Positions 1-10,267 of a DNA stretch of 64,000 bases are shown piece by piece. The position numbers were made by a program, and so were the translations under genes. How positions within the stretch are numbered: position 1 is the stretch's first letter; every line of letters starts with the position of its first letter. The notes under the pieces are model-generated. The model had not been told where the DNA came from and ran no database searches. It was given only the letters and a program-made list of their open reading frames with translations. Location of the stretch: NCBI GenBank assembly GCA_023213395.1, contig CM041465.1, positions 181,047,741-181,111,740 of the forward strand. The letters are read 5' to 3'. This stretch comes from Cycas panzhihuaensis. Lineage: Eukaryota > Cycadophyta.

Positions 1-448
1 GTTCATTCGTTCCTGCCGCCTGCAAATCTGTTCAAAAGATTTCAAAGCCCAAAAATAGAGTTTTCATATTATAATCCTACCTTTCAGTCGCAGTTTGATA
101 TTTAAATGCACCATTCATTTATTTTTGAATCTCGGGCAGAATACTGCATGTTAGCGTCAAGGGAGATACTTTGAACAGAAGACAAGGCACCCGTAAAATC
201 TGTGCAAGTTCCAACTCCAGATCGGTAGATACTCCTGCATTCCAGTTCCAATGCTGAACAATGAAAAGTTCCCTGTTTTCAGGATTTCTTTGTCATCAAT
301 TTACGGTAGGGATTGAATCATAAATGATCCCACAATACATCGATGAGTACAGTATTCAGAGATGAAAATTAAAAATCAAAATTTGTCACCTGACACATCA
401 AAACCATCCAACAAATCATTTGTTACAAATGCATGTTTATGAGAACTA
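1..448 (-). other. 3' flank / probable 3' UTR of the AUG4-like gene
   Basis: These bases lie just downstream (minus strand) of the stop codon of the AUG4-like gene. No open frame or repeat family was recognised here. A 3' UTR followed by intergenic DNA is the simplest reading, but no poly(A) site was assigned. Confidence 0.4.
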
Positions 449-1181
449 CTATAAAGCCGACTGGTCACCGGAATTATTTAGATCCATTTCCACCTGACGA
501 ATAGTCCATTGGATACCTTCAAGCTTCTGCAGGCAAAATTAATTGTATCAGAATTCTGAAGTCTTTACCAAAAACAATTTGTAGACCAAATATATCCTGC
601 TATGAGCAAAAGAATATGCAATTAAGTAGTCCACTTGCCTTTACTAAATCATGGTATCGTCTTGCAATATTATCAAAGTGAGGGTCCACTCCCTGATATT
701 CACGGAGCCGTGTCACCTGGTGGTAATAGCCAAATGTTATATAAAGGCATGACAGGATCAGGAGAATACCTTTGTAGACTAGAAGATCTCCTAGATGAAT
801 AGCATAGGAAAAGTTGTGATGGCAAACTCACATGTCCTGAACTACAGAGTACATGCTTAATTGTGAAGAAAAGAAATTCAAACAAGGTTAACATAGTTAA
901 TCTATCAAGTTTGTTAGCTTAGCTCATAAAAACATTCAATATATTGAAGCAGAAGAGGATGTCTTTCTTACAGCTTTATTATAAGCAGCTGATGCTTCCT
1001 CACTTGCCTCAAGAAGGTAAGTTCTGCAAACAAGCACCGTTAGATAACTGTAGTAGTTTGCTACACCAACCCCAAATAAGTGAAGAGTTCACAAAATGCT
1101 AACCAACCCTACCTGATTTTATGAAGTGCAGGTATAGAATCTTGAGTGTAGGTGTCACGCAAGAGAAGATGTTCCAGAACC
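449..1181 (-). CDS. AUG4: AUGMIN subunit 4-like, last four exons
   Basis: AUG4 is a subunit of the augmin complex, which recruits gamma-tubulin to microtubules for branching nucleation in spindle and phragmoplast. Four minus-strand exons can be read: 1113-1181, 972-1023, 639-716 and 449-526. They have consistent phases and together encode about 91 residues. Diagnostic pieces are LEHLLLRDTYTQDS and ALHKIR in the first, EASAAYNKA in the second, VTRLREYQGVDPHFD in the third, and LEGIQWTIRQVEMDL before a TAG stop in the last. Introns end in AG. Two donors are GT, but the donor after 639 is GC within AG/GCAAGT, a known non-canonical type. All four exons lack stops and frameshifts. The 5' exons were not found upstream, so they may lie beyond retroelement-filled introns or be missing. 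The family assignment is from memory of plant AUG4 C-termini, without a search. Confidence 0.75.
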
Positions 1182-1990
1182 CTGTAAAGGAAAGTGAAAA
1201 GACACCATATACGTACTCCAGTTCATACCAGTTGACATTTGAAGCAACCCTAAAAAATATAAATGCATGGAGTCCTGGAAACACTCAGCTTCAACAAGCA
1301 AATAATTAAAATAAATGTGCATTTACTGAAGAACAATTCAACTCAAACCATCAGCAAAAATGCAGCTTCAATTATGTATTTAAACAAGTATTTTACAATG
1401 TGTTTTGAATCTCAGTTTCCAAAAAAAAAAAAATCAAACAATCATTGACTTAAGAGGTACTCCACGACTCTTCAGGAGAACATACAACTGGAACTGCAGT
1501 CCAAAGATATTGGACATCAGCAGAATATCAGTGATTAATTAGTGGATTCCAAATTCTATAGTTTGAATGTACAGTTTAACATAAATCATGTACCATTTGA
1601 CTAGAACGTTCCAGTTTCAAAGTGACTATGAAATGGACATGAATAAACTCCAAATAATGTAATATAGTCATTAAAGTTTATGCTGCACTCAGAATTGCAC
1701 AGGAATGTTTTGAATCTGTGCTTGCACTGGCCAATATCTTGTGAGGCACCAAAGTTCAAGTACATATGGAAGTTCCTACTGAGGTTAAATTATTTCCTGG
1801 ACCCCTTGGAGTGCTTGAATTTCATTAATAATCCTTCAAAGGACAGGGGTCTCCCTAGGCTAGGCACGTCCCTTAGGTTGTTCAGTTTTACTATACCTCT
1901 TGCTTCATTGTCCAAGTTTAAATCTTATTTCATTGCAAAGGGTTTAGATGGGGCACCGTTTACAACCACCACATCCCTTGTACCTTAGGT
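1182..1990. other. Unassigned region upstream of the AUG4-like exons
   Basis: Short ORFs occur on both strands but none has a recognisable domain. A minus-strand open stretch around 1200-1265 sits behind an AG, but its phase does not fit the next AUG4-like exon, so it was not called. This may be intron of that gene. Confidence 0.3.
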
Positions 1991-1997
1991 TCTGTTT

Positions 1998-2267
1998 GCT
2001 GCTATGAACCCCAGGAGAAAACACCAATTATTTGAAAGCAAGAAAGCTTGAAAAGTCCGAAAGAGAACTAAATTACATTAATTCAACATTCTCTTCATAT
2101 AATAATGGGCCCTTATTTATACTTATTATAGGCATGTATTGGAAGCTTTTATTGATAGTTTCTTGTGGAAGCCACTGTTAATAGCTTCTTCATGAAGATA
2201 CTTATTGCTAGACCCTTCTAGATTCTTACTCCACTAAGACCGTTGATACAAAAATGAGTTTATAACA
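1998..2267 (-). repeat. 3' LTR of the small minus-strand element
   Basis: It begins TGTTATAAAC on the minus strand right after a purine-rich tract. It matches the 5284-5587 LTR in order but lacks part of the palindromic block. The left end is approximate. Confidence 0.55.
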
Positions 2268-2659
2268 ATCCTTTCCCTCTAGAAAAAATGATTCATTCTT
2301 GAAGCTATATAGATGCTAATTGACAAAATCTTCATCCTCTCATGTTGAATCTTCCTAATACCATTTGTTTTAAGTATTCTAGAATCTCTCAGTTCCTAAA
2401 TCTTTTGGATCTTCTTTCTAGAATCTTTCCCAGTTTCTAGACTATCATGCCTTCCTCATCCAGTGTTCTAGATTGTTATTTGCTCCTTGATATTTTCCTT
2501 ATGGAACACCTTAGGGGGGCATACACTCTAGCAAGCTCAATGCATAAATCATGTTCTCTACTTGTTGCTACACCTAGAAAGGTGATTCTGACTTATGTTG
2601 CTTGGAACATTTTCTGCTTCGAGCCATATCTTCCCTTGGGACAACTCCATATGCAGTTC

Positions 2660-2870
2660 TGTTAGAATGACAATGCAAAGATAGATGAAGAATGCTTGAG
2701 AATCATTATTCAGAGCTCAAGTGATTAAATACAAGTAGGGTTTGTAACTCCCCTTGAACCAACTTGTAACCAAAACACATCTGAGTGACACGTGTCTTGT
2801 CGGTTACATAAAGATACATACATTGACCTATGACATTGGATAAAACATTACATTCTAACATGTTCTTCCT
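2660..2870 (-). mobile_element. Solo LTR, 211 bp
   Basis: The segment begins TGTTAGAATG and ends CATTCTAACA, a perfect 10-bp terminal inversion with TG...CA ends. The flanks AGTTC and TGTTC match at four of five bases, like a decayed 5-bp target duplication. Orientation is set as minus because of a TATA-like TGTATTTAATC and a G-box-like ACACGTGTC on that strand. There is no internal region, so it is read as a solo LTR nested in the 1998-5587 element. Confidence 0.55.
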
Positions 2871-3941
2871 CTGATATCTTTGAATCCTCTTCTAGTATAA
2901 TGATGTCTTTGTTGGCATTGATGGCCCTTCAAATACTTACCTTTTTACCAAAAACACACCCCCTTTTCTTTGTGTTCTTCTATTTCCTTGTCTAATAGCC
3001 GCTTGAAACTTTTTCCATCTTGTTGTATGTCCCTTGTTCCCTAGACCTGTCCTTGATTGATAACTCTGTTGGGTATGCTAGCTGTAGAGAGTTCTCTTAA
3101 TGGAGGCTGGGTATATTTATCCTTACATGCACTAAGTACGGCTAACTTGTGTGCTTGTGCAATTTTGGCCATTTTAATGACCTCATCTAAGCCTTGATGC
3201 ATTCCCATCTTTAACTCCATTCTAGTGTTTGTTTGCAGTAGAATTACCAGGTTTGTGAACCCAGCCTATTGAGTTCATGAACTGGGTTCAAATCTAAATC
3301 AAGTTCACCAATTCCTAACTAGGTTTGTCTAAGCCCCAAACTGGATTCAGCTCAAACAAACCCTTGGCCAAGCCAAACTCTAAGAGCAAATTGAGTTCAA
3401 CTAGTCAAACCCTCCCAAAATTCACTCCAAAATAAATAATAAATAAACCTAAAGTGAGGAGGACTATTATAGTTATCGTCATTCTAGTTGACAATTCAAA
3501 AAAATATTAGTGTAACTCTCTAATTCCATAGATGCAAGTTTGACTTACAAAGTGGTCAACCACTGTGTCAAACTCTTTCGAAAGTCCATAGTTAATGATG
3601 TGTTGAGCTTTTGACATAAATGCATTTTTACTGATAAGCACTAAATAATTTGGTAATTAGCACAAATGGAACATATGCCCTCCTTGTTAAGTGTGCCTTG
3701 GCTTAGTTCTGAAAAAGGGGATGGAAATGACTTGTCAACTTCAGTTTTTTCTACAAAAGAAATAACTAATGACTAGGCTTGAATGAAACAAAATGAGCTC
3801 AAGTTTGTCTTTGCAATCATTTTGAGGTTTTACCACTAATCTTGTGTCTTAATATTGATTGCTTGATTCATATTTCATTGTTCATTATTGGTGATTGTTA
3901 TATTGATACTTTACCCTATTTATTTTCATGTGATTTATCTC

Positions 3942-4056
3942 ATGAAAAATGCATCAAATGCCTTTACTAAGTTCAAGGAATTCAAAGCCTAAGCTGAAAA
4001 CTTCTCTGGAAAGAAGATCAAGACCTTAAGGAGCAACAATGGACATGAACTCAAGA
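3942..4056 (+). pseudogene. Copia integrase scrap
   Basis: Plus-strand translation gives AFTKFKEFKA, a stop, then AENFSGKKIKTLRSNNG. This is the region of a Ty1/Copia integrase core that normally carries KIKTLRSDNGGEF. The second catalytic Asp appears as Asn and there is an in-frame stop. No other part of the integrase was recognised around it, so it is a short decayed piece. Confidence 0.6.
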
Positions 4057-5283
4057 CTTTATTGGGCTATATTAGTCTCATATTAACTTTCCCACCTACC
4101 TCATTTCACCACTTAGGATTAATTTAGTTTTTGGTAAAAATGGTTCTAACTAATTGAATCTATTTGATCCACTCCAAAAAAGTATCATTTAGATGTGTTA
4201 GCATAATCTATTTTGTAAAAAAAAAATCATATTGGTTGAAATTTTCTAGTCCCTTATACATTGAATTTCGGGGTACATGCTTATAGTTTATAGCATCTCA
4301 TTTTATTTGCTTGGAGGTGGTCATATTTGTTCGTTCGTGAGAGATTTCTTTTTTTTGTTTTAAATCTTTTATTTTTATATATAGAATTGTTTGATATATC
4401 ATTATATATGTGTTTAATGATTAATCTTCATGTCCATTAATTTTTTCTCATTTATTTTCATTTTTAAAAAAATTGTCGAACCTAAACCTCTGAACCTTGT
4501 TTTTGGAGAAAGGAGCTAGGTTCTTCAAATCCCCAAATCAAGGAATTGTCAAACCCATGAATCCAACAACCTTGATTTTCAATAATTCCACTTCCCCTTG
4601 TTTTGTCATACTCTCAACTAGTGGAGCCAACTCCTAGAGTTTAGAGTGTTGTATTCAGGCATAGTGCCTTAGTTGTCAAACCTCTGGAAAAATACATCAC
4701 AATCTTTTCTTCATTTTGGATCCAATTGTGGAACTAGTTGTGAGATGATGACTCCATATAAATGCTAGTGAAGAACAATTTGTATATTATAAACAACCCC
4801 AATTTTAGCCTAAAGTAGTCTTCTAACTTCCATAATCCATGTTCATGGTTGTATGACCCCTCCTTTTGCACACTTAGAGTATATCTACTTTATCATGAAT
4901 CTTTTAAGCAAAGGTGTTCTACTAGCAAGCTTCCAAGCCCTAGTCTTATGGCTTGTTTGGGCTACTCAGTTCGCTCTCTTCATTGCCTACTAATATTTCT
5001 ATGCCTTTTGTCATCTCCCTCAAAGCGCTTCTGATGTCATAGACTTGTCTAACAAGCAGTTGACTCTGTCATTTAGTTCCATATTGATGATGCCCATTTA
5101 GGTAGTGCTTATAATAATGTGCTAAAGAAATTGTTTCAAACAAGTTGGGCAATCCCATACCACAATAAAATCACTAGAATTAATTTCGAGAGCTTCCACC
5201 CAACCAACAAAGTTCGAACGATGAAAAAATACAACTTAATTATTATTATTATTATTTTCAATTAAATGCAAACTCTAATACCA

Positions 5284-5587
5284 CTTACATGAACTGTAAG
5301 AGAAAATGTTGTTTATTTGAGAACAAGAGAGTTTGAAAAAGCCAAAAGAGGGCACAATTTCATCAATTCAACAATGTATCATTTACATAATAATGAGCCC
5401 TTATTACAGGCACATAGTAGAAGCTTCTATTGAGAGCTTCTTGTGGAAGCCACCACTAATAGCTTCTTCATGAAGAAGCTATTAGTGGAAGCCACCACTA
5501 ATAGCTTCTAGAAGGGTCTAGCTTATTGGTAGACCCTTCTAGATTCTCACTCCACTAAAAGCCTAGAACAAAATTGGGTTCCTAACA
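5284..5587 (-). repeat. 5' LTR of the small minus-strand element
   Basis: This LTR begins TGTTAGGAACCC on the minus strand and abuts the PBS at 5268-5283. It contains the perfect palindrome at 5453-5488. Confidence 0.6.
5453..5488. repeat. 36-nt perfect palindrome in an LTR
   Basis: The half-site CCACTAATAGCTTCTTCA is followed exactly by its reverse complement. The block 'agtggaagccaccactaatagc' is then partly repeated just downstream, so the palindrome may come from local inverted duplication. Confidence 0.8.
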
Positions 5588-5809
5588 ATTATTGTGCATT
5601 AAGCATCAACTGCCTTTTCACTCATGATTTGATGTTGTCTGACCATAGGGATCAAGATTCATTTGTGTAATTGTAGCCTCGCAGGCTGCCACAGTTGGTA
5701 CAAGTGCCAGAGCTGGAGTTTGAGGCACAACTGAAGAACTTGGAGCAGAATCAATTGAGGTAGGTTGAGCAAGTACAAACGACCGTAGAAGTACAAGTAC
5801 ATGCCACGC
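5588..5809. other. Unassigned, upstream of the pfkB fragment
   Basis: No LTR was recognised here. The sequence may be the truncated 5' leader of family M copy 1 or more of the captured gene. A plus-strand stretch near 5680-5760 is open and Gln/Glu/Leu rich but was not identified. Confidence 0.3.
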
Positions 5810-5965
5810 TTATAACTTATGAGAAGTGTTGCTGGAAAACAGGTGGTAACTGAAATTTTGCAATTGCAGCAGCAAGGCTTGGGCTTCATAGTGTGACTCT
5901 CGGTCAGGTTGGTGATGATATGACGAAGAAAGAGGGTGTGAACACTGTAGGAATTGATGAAGATG
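5810..5965 (+). pseudogene. pfkB-type carbohydrate kinase fragment
   Basis: Plus-strand reading gives WKTGGN, a stop where many relatives have Cys, then NFAIAAARLGLHSVTLGQVGDD followed by EGVNTVGIDED. The pattern GGN-NxAIAAARLGL---GxVGDD is the N-terminal sugar-binding region of plant pfkB (ribokinase-family) carbohydrate kinases. About ten residues normally between VGDD and the EEGV-like segment are missing. The in-frame stop and deletion make it a pseudogene fragment. It ends about 700 bp before the gag ORF of family M copy 1, matching in position the NLP fragment in copy 2, which suggests capture by the retroelement. The identification is from memory of the family and should be confirmed by search. 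Confidence 0.6.
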
Positions 5966-6590
5966 ATCATGTGATAAAAAACTTGAGTGCAGTGGTCAAA
6001 GAGAATCAGATTCATCTACTGTTGCCTCTGACAGATATGCCACTTACCACTCCTCAGCAAGCCAACTGCTTTGTTAATGGTATTCATGGCTCTCCCACAG
6101 GTATACTCACACTAAGCTTACAAAACTACTTAACTCTGAATTTCGAACATTCAGTTTCTGAGAGAAAAGGAAGTCACAGTCAAGGCCTGTGTGCTGAGAT
6201 AGAAGGCTTATTGTAAAAGACCATGCCTTGGTGAAAGCGAGCGTACTGTTGTGTGACCAAATCGAGTCTACTGAAGACTCTTGCACTTTGCTCACCGGTG
6301 AACACAGTCTCCAGACGGTCACTAATATTTGAGGAGCGGAGATTAAACTTGTTGGGCAAGTGTTCTGATTTGTTAGCATTACGTTACCCTCCTACTTTTG
6401 AGGACATTGTGACATCATCAGAGTTGCGCAGCAGAAGCGTGGACAAACTAGAGGGATTGTCTATTGCATATTGCATATTAAGAATAGTTGCATGTTGACA
6501 CTCAATGAGTGAATAGGCCGAATTAATTGTTTGGACGAGAGTGAAATATTGATGAATTCCAGTTTCTAGTATTCAGGTTTTAGTATTTTT
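5966..6590 (+). other. Possible further captured sequence before the gag ORF
   Basis: Plus-strand frames here read through stretches of ordinary-looking protein near 6250-6490, but nothing was identified and several stops intervene. It may continue the pfkB-like fragment or belong to another source. A TTCAG/GTTT near 6575-6585 could act as a splice acceptor before gag. Confidence 0.3.
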
Positions 6591-6650
6591 TTTTGTTGAT
6601 TTGTTAGACCTTATCCAAGTTGAAGTGGATATTTTTTTTTATCATACACC

Positions 6651-6902
6651 ATGGAATTGAGTGACGTCATAATTTTTATACCTAAAAAAAATGAATACTG
6701 GATGTCGGATCTCCCTTTTCCTTTGCCCAAATATATTGGAACTAATTTTTATTTTTGGAAAATTAAGATGGAGAGCATATTCGTACTGAAGAAACTTTGG
6801 AAAGTAATTATGGATACTGAAATGGCTCACGAAGAAGGGGAGAAAACTTTCAAAAGGAAAAACAAAATTGCTATTGACGTAATACTTGTAGCCCTTGATT
6901 AA
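6651..6902 (+). pseudogene. Gag-like N-terminal ORF of family M copy 1
   Basis: The 83-residue ORF starts MELSD and contains LPKYIGTNFYFWKIKMES, then LWKVIMDTE. This is the N-terminal pattern of plant Copia Gag (a DUF4219/UBN2-like 'F..WK.KM...L' arrangement). It closely matches the ORF at 53,841 in copy 2, down to the HEEGE-TFKRKN motif. It ends early compared with a normal Copia Gag of over 200 residues, so the protein is truncated. The start is chosen because MELSD is shared by both copies. Confidence 0.65.
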
Positions 6903-6990
6903 GGATAACCTTCCTTCTTCCTATCACTTCATTATCTAGGTTTTGCAAAATACCAACTCAGCTGGGGACGCCTAGAAACTGCTGACAGAA

Positions 6991-7860
6991 GTGCATGAAA
7001 AAGGACCTAAAGAAGTGCAGCGAAGTATCAAAAGGGAAAAGAATCAAAGGAAGAAGTTGAAAAGGAAAGGTAAAAGACAAACTGATTTTGGTAAGGCCAA
7101 TCCACCTGAAGATTTAACAAATGAAAAGTTGAAATCTAATGAAGACAATGAAGATGTGAATCTGTCAAATAACATGAGCCTCACCAAGATTGCAGGAAAG
7201 TTCACATCTGGGAATGATAGTAGAGTGGAACTTGAAGAACTTGAGCCTCAATTTCTGCAGGTAATACCTAATGAAGGCACAGGTCACTTAACAAAAAACG
7301 TGGGCAATATCATCTTGGTTTGTACTGACAGATATGCAGCCAGGATTCAAATAATGACAGGATACACATTAATATGCACTTATTGGAGACTATGCGTTAT
7401 TGTACTCAATTCAACCACATCTTCTGTGTTTATCTTTGAGAGAATTCAAATTATGGCAACATACCCTACAAGGACATTAGAAAGAAGGAACATGAGAAGA
7501 ATATCTTATAATCAAAATCTTGTGCATCAAGATTGCTACATGTTTTGGGTAGGATACTTGATCTTAAAGCTCAACCATATCAAGGTAATATTTCACATTT
7601 GTGTAGCAGTAATGGGGAAATATGTGCATATGACCATAATAAAGACTCTCATCACTTTTGGCACTACAAATTTCCTGGATAACATGAAAGGAACAAAGTA
7701 TCCTGTTCAAAGAAAATTTGGAAATGAATCATTATTGCTTGTTTCATTTCAAGGAGGTGACCAATGGATTGAGAAATCAATCAGCTCAGCATGCTTGGAA
7801 ATAGATAAAGAGAAGTCAATCTATTTCATACTTAGTCCAGAACGATCACACCTTCACTAG
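6991..7860 (+). CDS. Unidentified 289-aa ORF of family M copy 1
   Basis: The first 35 residues are strongly basic (EKGPKEVQRS, then KNQRKKLKRKGKRQ) and match the start of the ORF at 54,179 in copy 2. The middle, including a block near IILVC and IQIMATYPTRTLE, also aligns with copy 2 (VILVC and IKIIATYPRAALE). No protease, integrase or RT motif was found in this frame. The shared sequence may be a degraded gag-pol segment kept as non-coding element backbone. Function is unknown. Confidence 0.35.
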   Translation: MHEKGPKEVQRSIKREKNQRKKLKRKGKRQTDFGKANPPEDLTNEKLKSNEDNEDVNLSNNMSLTKIAGKFTSGNDSRVELEELEPQFLQVIPNEGTGHLTKNVGNIILVCTDRYAARIQIMTGYTLICTYWRLCVIVLNSTTSSVFIFERIQIMATYPTRTLERRNMRRISYNQNLVHQDCYMFWVGYLILKLNHIKVIFHICVAVMGKYVHMTIIKTLITFGTTNFLDNMKGTKYPVQRKFGNESLLLVSFQGGDQWIEKSISSACLEIDKEKSIYFILSPERSHLH

Positions 7861-8136
7861 AAGTACACAGGAAGATCTATCAAACATGAATCAGGAGGCA
7901 ATATAGCAAACAAAGCATACATGTTTTGCAGTATATTGGATGATGATGAAGTTCAAGACATCATCTTCGGGAAAATTCCAAAGCTCAGGAGATGGAAGTT
8001 CAAATAACTTTTTAGAGTCAAGTTCTATGTCAGTCAGTTTTGTCATGTTGTCTTTAGTTTCATGTTAAGTCCTATGTTAATATGTGTCAGTCATGTCAAA
8101 TTGTCCTTAGTTCAAACATTAAACATTAAGGGGGGG
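7861..8136 (+). other. Family M 3' untranslated internal region
   Basis: It aligns with 55,200-55,348 of copy 2 over 'gtcatgttgtcctta' and 'ttcaaacattaaacattaag', and ends in a G-rich polypurine tract at 8128-8136 next to the LTR. Confidence 0.6.
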
Positions 8137-8487
8137 TGTTAGAATATAATATTTAATATTGTGTGAGTCTTAAGGTCAATAGTCTCAAGTATTAGAGGGT
8201 AAGAGTCATTTGTCATTATAACGTTATTGGTGAAATTAGTAGTATAATGTCATTAGTTAGAGTAAAGATAATAGTCCCACATGCATTAGATCTATAGTGT
8301 GATCTCCCACCCACTTAGTATATAAAAGTGGTTGTGGTAATATATGAAAAACAAGTCATCATAGAGACTCATATTGAGTCTTTGATGTATTAGAGTTATG
8401 CTCATGTTAATCAAGTGAAAGTTATGTTTGGTTATCGATATTGTGGCGTATGTGGAGTTTGATACTTTCCATGTTAAAAACTAATAG
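8137..8487 (+). repeat. 3' LTR of family M copy 1
   Basis: It starts TGTTAGAATATAATG-like sequence and shares 'tcccacatgcatta', 'atagt...ctcccacc' and a TATATAAAAGTGG TATA box (about 8320) with the LTRs at 50,813 and 55,349. The 3' end is diverged (expected CTCAACA reads CTAATAG), so the end is approximate. Confidence 0.65.
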
Positions 8488-8499
8488 TTGGAGCCAATT

Positions 8500-8790
8500 C
8501 AGTCTTCTTTGAGAAATTTTGGTAGGTCTATTGCAGTAAATACGTGGACCGACCAAGCAACAAACCATTGATGAACATCATCACCATGTTACTCAAGGGA
8601 ACCACTTTCCTCAAGGCCATCAATTGCATGTGGGAGACTAAAGACATGAATTTCATTGTAAATGTTCTCATTAAAAGAATAGACTCTATCAATGCTCATA
8701 ATGTTGTGCATGTCATAATGACAATGCTCCTATTATAAAGCTACTAGCTTGGTGGTGGAGGGAAGGTACCAAAGTATCTTTTCAACTTTT
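8500..8790 (+). pseudogene. hAT-type transposase fragment (DUF659 region)
   Basis: Plus-strand frames give TWTDQA, then KPLMNIITMLLKGTTFLKAIN, KDMNFI, and NAHNVVHVI, followed in a shifted frame by KATSLVVEGRY. This order (W-D, 'G..FL..ID', 'NVV.VITDNA...A..L') is the DUF659 part of plant hAT-like transposases. A frameshift after TDQA and another at the expected VTDNA break the frame. No terminal inverted repeats were found, so it is an isolated scrap. Confidence 0.7.
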
Positions 8791-8889
8791 TGCCTCATCC
8801 ATAATTTGAACTTGAAGAGAATAACATTTAACCCTCACACCAATTGATGATGAACACAACCCTAAAATCACTTGGAGAGGGACTATGCT

Positions 8890-9688
8890 AGCACAATAAG
8901 ATAATTAGCATCCATAGAAAGACTATGAAAATGAGCACCTAAGCAATGAAACAAGCACAAGAAAAAGCTCAAGATATGGAGGAGTAGGAATTGTTCCTCA
9001 CTCCAAATGAACAAGATTAACTTGGATTCAAAATAGTAGTATAACAATACAATACTCACTCTCTTATATAGAGTTGGAGGAAAGACCTTAAGGGGCTTGA
9101 TGTTTGGCAAGTGTCAAACATCCAAGCTATGTCCTTTGCATGTAGGACAAGTGTCCTTTGGGCTTTCTTAGAAGAAAAGGTGCATGAGGGGTACATTGAC
9201 CTTCAAGTCACAATATTGTGCTACTAGAAAGAATGCGAGTGTGTATATTACATAACCGCTAGTAGTTGGTAAAACCCTAGTGAAGGTACTTTTGCTCATA
9301 AAAGGAGGATGTAATGTTAATTATTAAAAGGTGTGCATGGGCCGCTTGAAGCCACCAATGAAAATAAAGACCGAATGCCTCTCCAATTACATTCGTGGAC
9401 TAAACTGCCATTTTTCTTATTTAAGGCCTTATGGATGTAAAGGAAACTAGTTTTTGAATGAGAAATTGTTGCCGGACATTTGGTGCAAGCTTTTGGTGCC
9501 TATTTTTGTGTTCATTCATGCTCTATTTGTGTTCTGCATTTCAGTTCTTTGATCAGGTGTAAAGGAATTCTCGAAGGAATCATATTAGTGCACTTTATCA
9601 CATTAAGTGATAAGACACCCTTACATAAAGTACATTAACATTACAACATAAAGTACATTACTTAACATTTAGACATAAAGGTTTAACA
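8890..9688 (-). repeat. 3' LTR of C1 with an internal foreign stretch
   Basis: On the minus strand it begins TGTTAAACC at 9688, carries a variant of the family's TTATCACTTAAGTGATAA dyad (about 9595-9620) and the GTTTGACACTTG dyad (about 9095-9125), then a TATA-like tract. Sequence from about 9240 to 9570 has no match in the other family LTRs and looks like an insertion. The expected terminal CTAACA was not found, so the left end is approximate. Confidence 0.6.
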
Positions 9689-9699
9689 CCGCCAATGTT

Positions 9700-10260
9700 T
9701 TTAATGTTAAATCAGATACCAAGACCATCCCTGAATTTCTCAAACATTTTCCTACCAAGTGGCTTGGTAAAGAACTCCGATAATTGCTAGTCCATGGGCC
9801 TATAAAAGAGGTTGATCTCATCGTTCAACATATACTTCCTAATGAAATGGTGATAAACTTCAATGTGCTTGGTCCTTGCATGAAAAACTATGTTCTTAGT
9901 CATTTTGAGCATGCTTTGATTGTCACAATACAACCTGGTGGGGTGTTCCTACTCAAGTCCAAGCTCGTTGAGAATCCTCCTTAGCCATATTGCGTCACAA
10001 GCTCTATTGACTATAACTTTGTACTATGCTTCTGTGGAGGACAAGGTAGCATTGGGTTGCTCCTTGCAACTCCACGAAATAACTCCTAACCCAAGGTTGA
10101 AGCAATATCTTGAGGTCGATCTATGGCTATCTGGGCATCCTGCCCAATCAGAATCCAAGAACCCCTCCAAAATGAAGTTTTCATTGTGTATATTGAAGGC
10201 CATGTTGCAATGTGCCTGTGAGATATCGCAGTATACGTTTAGTTATATTCAAATACTTCT
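9700..10260 (-). pseudogene. C1 RNase H region
   Basis: Reverse-strand frames around 9,730-10,260 correspond to the Copia RNase H and 3' tail, including a degraded tail before the LTR that reads 'TKPLGRKMFEKFRDGLG'. Stops and frameshifts break it into short pieces. It follows the RT at 10,268-10,729. Confidence 0.6.
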
Positions 10261-10267
10261 AATTAAG

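Larger units (their letters stand above)
1998..5587 (-). mobile_element. Small non-autonomous LTR element, minus strand
   Basis: Two diverged copies of a 270-300 bp sequence at about 1998-2267 and 5284-5587 share long tracts around 'gaagccac' and 'agacccttctagattct'. Read on the minus strand both begin TGTTA. The right copy is followed internally by TGGTATTAGAG (plus 5268-5283), a tRNA-iMet-type primer binding site, so it is the 5' LTR. The left copy is preceded by a polypurine tract AGAGGGAAAGGA (plus 2268-2282), so it is the 3' LTR. The roughly 3 kb interior has no retroviral ORF of its own. It carries a nested solo LTR and a plus-strand Copia integrase scrap. No clean target-site duplication was found, so the outer ends are approximate. 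Confidence 0.65.
5640..8487 (+). mobile_element. Family M copy 1, 5'-truncated
   Basis: The gag-like ORF at 6651, the Lys-rich ORF at 6991 and the 3' LTR at 8137-8487 all align with the complete copy at 50,813-55,703. No 5' LTR was found. The polypurine tract is the G-run just before 8137. The 3' LTR is clearly diverged from that of copy 2, so this is an older insertion. The left boundary is a guess, since upstream sequence includes captured host DNA. Confidence 0.65.

Noticed and set aside
1099-1309. Upstream AUG4-like exon
   Set aside because: The open stretch near 1200-1265 has an AG before it, but its donor and phase do not match the exon at 1113-1181.
5659-6015. Minus-strand 118-aa ORF
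   Set aside because: It lies opposite the pfkB-like sequence and has no recognisable domain of its own.
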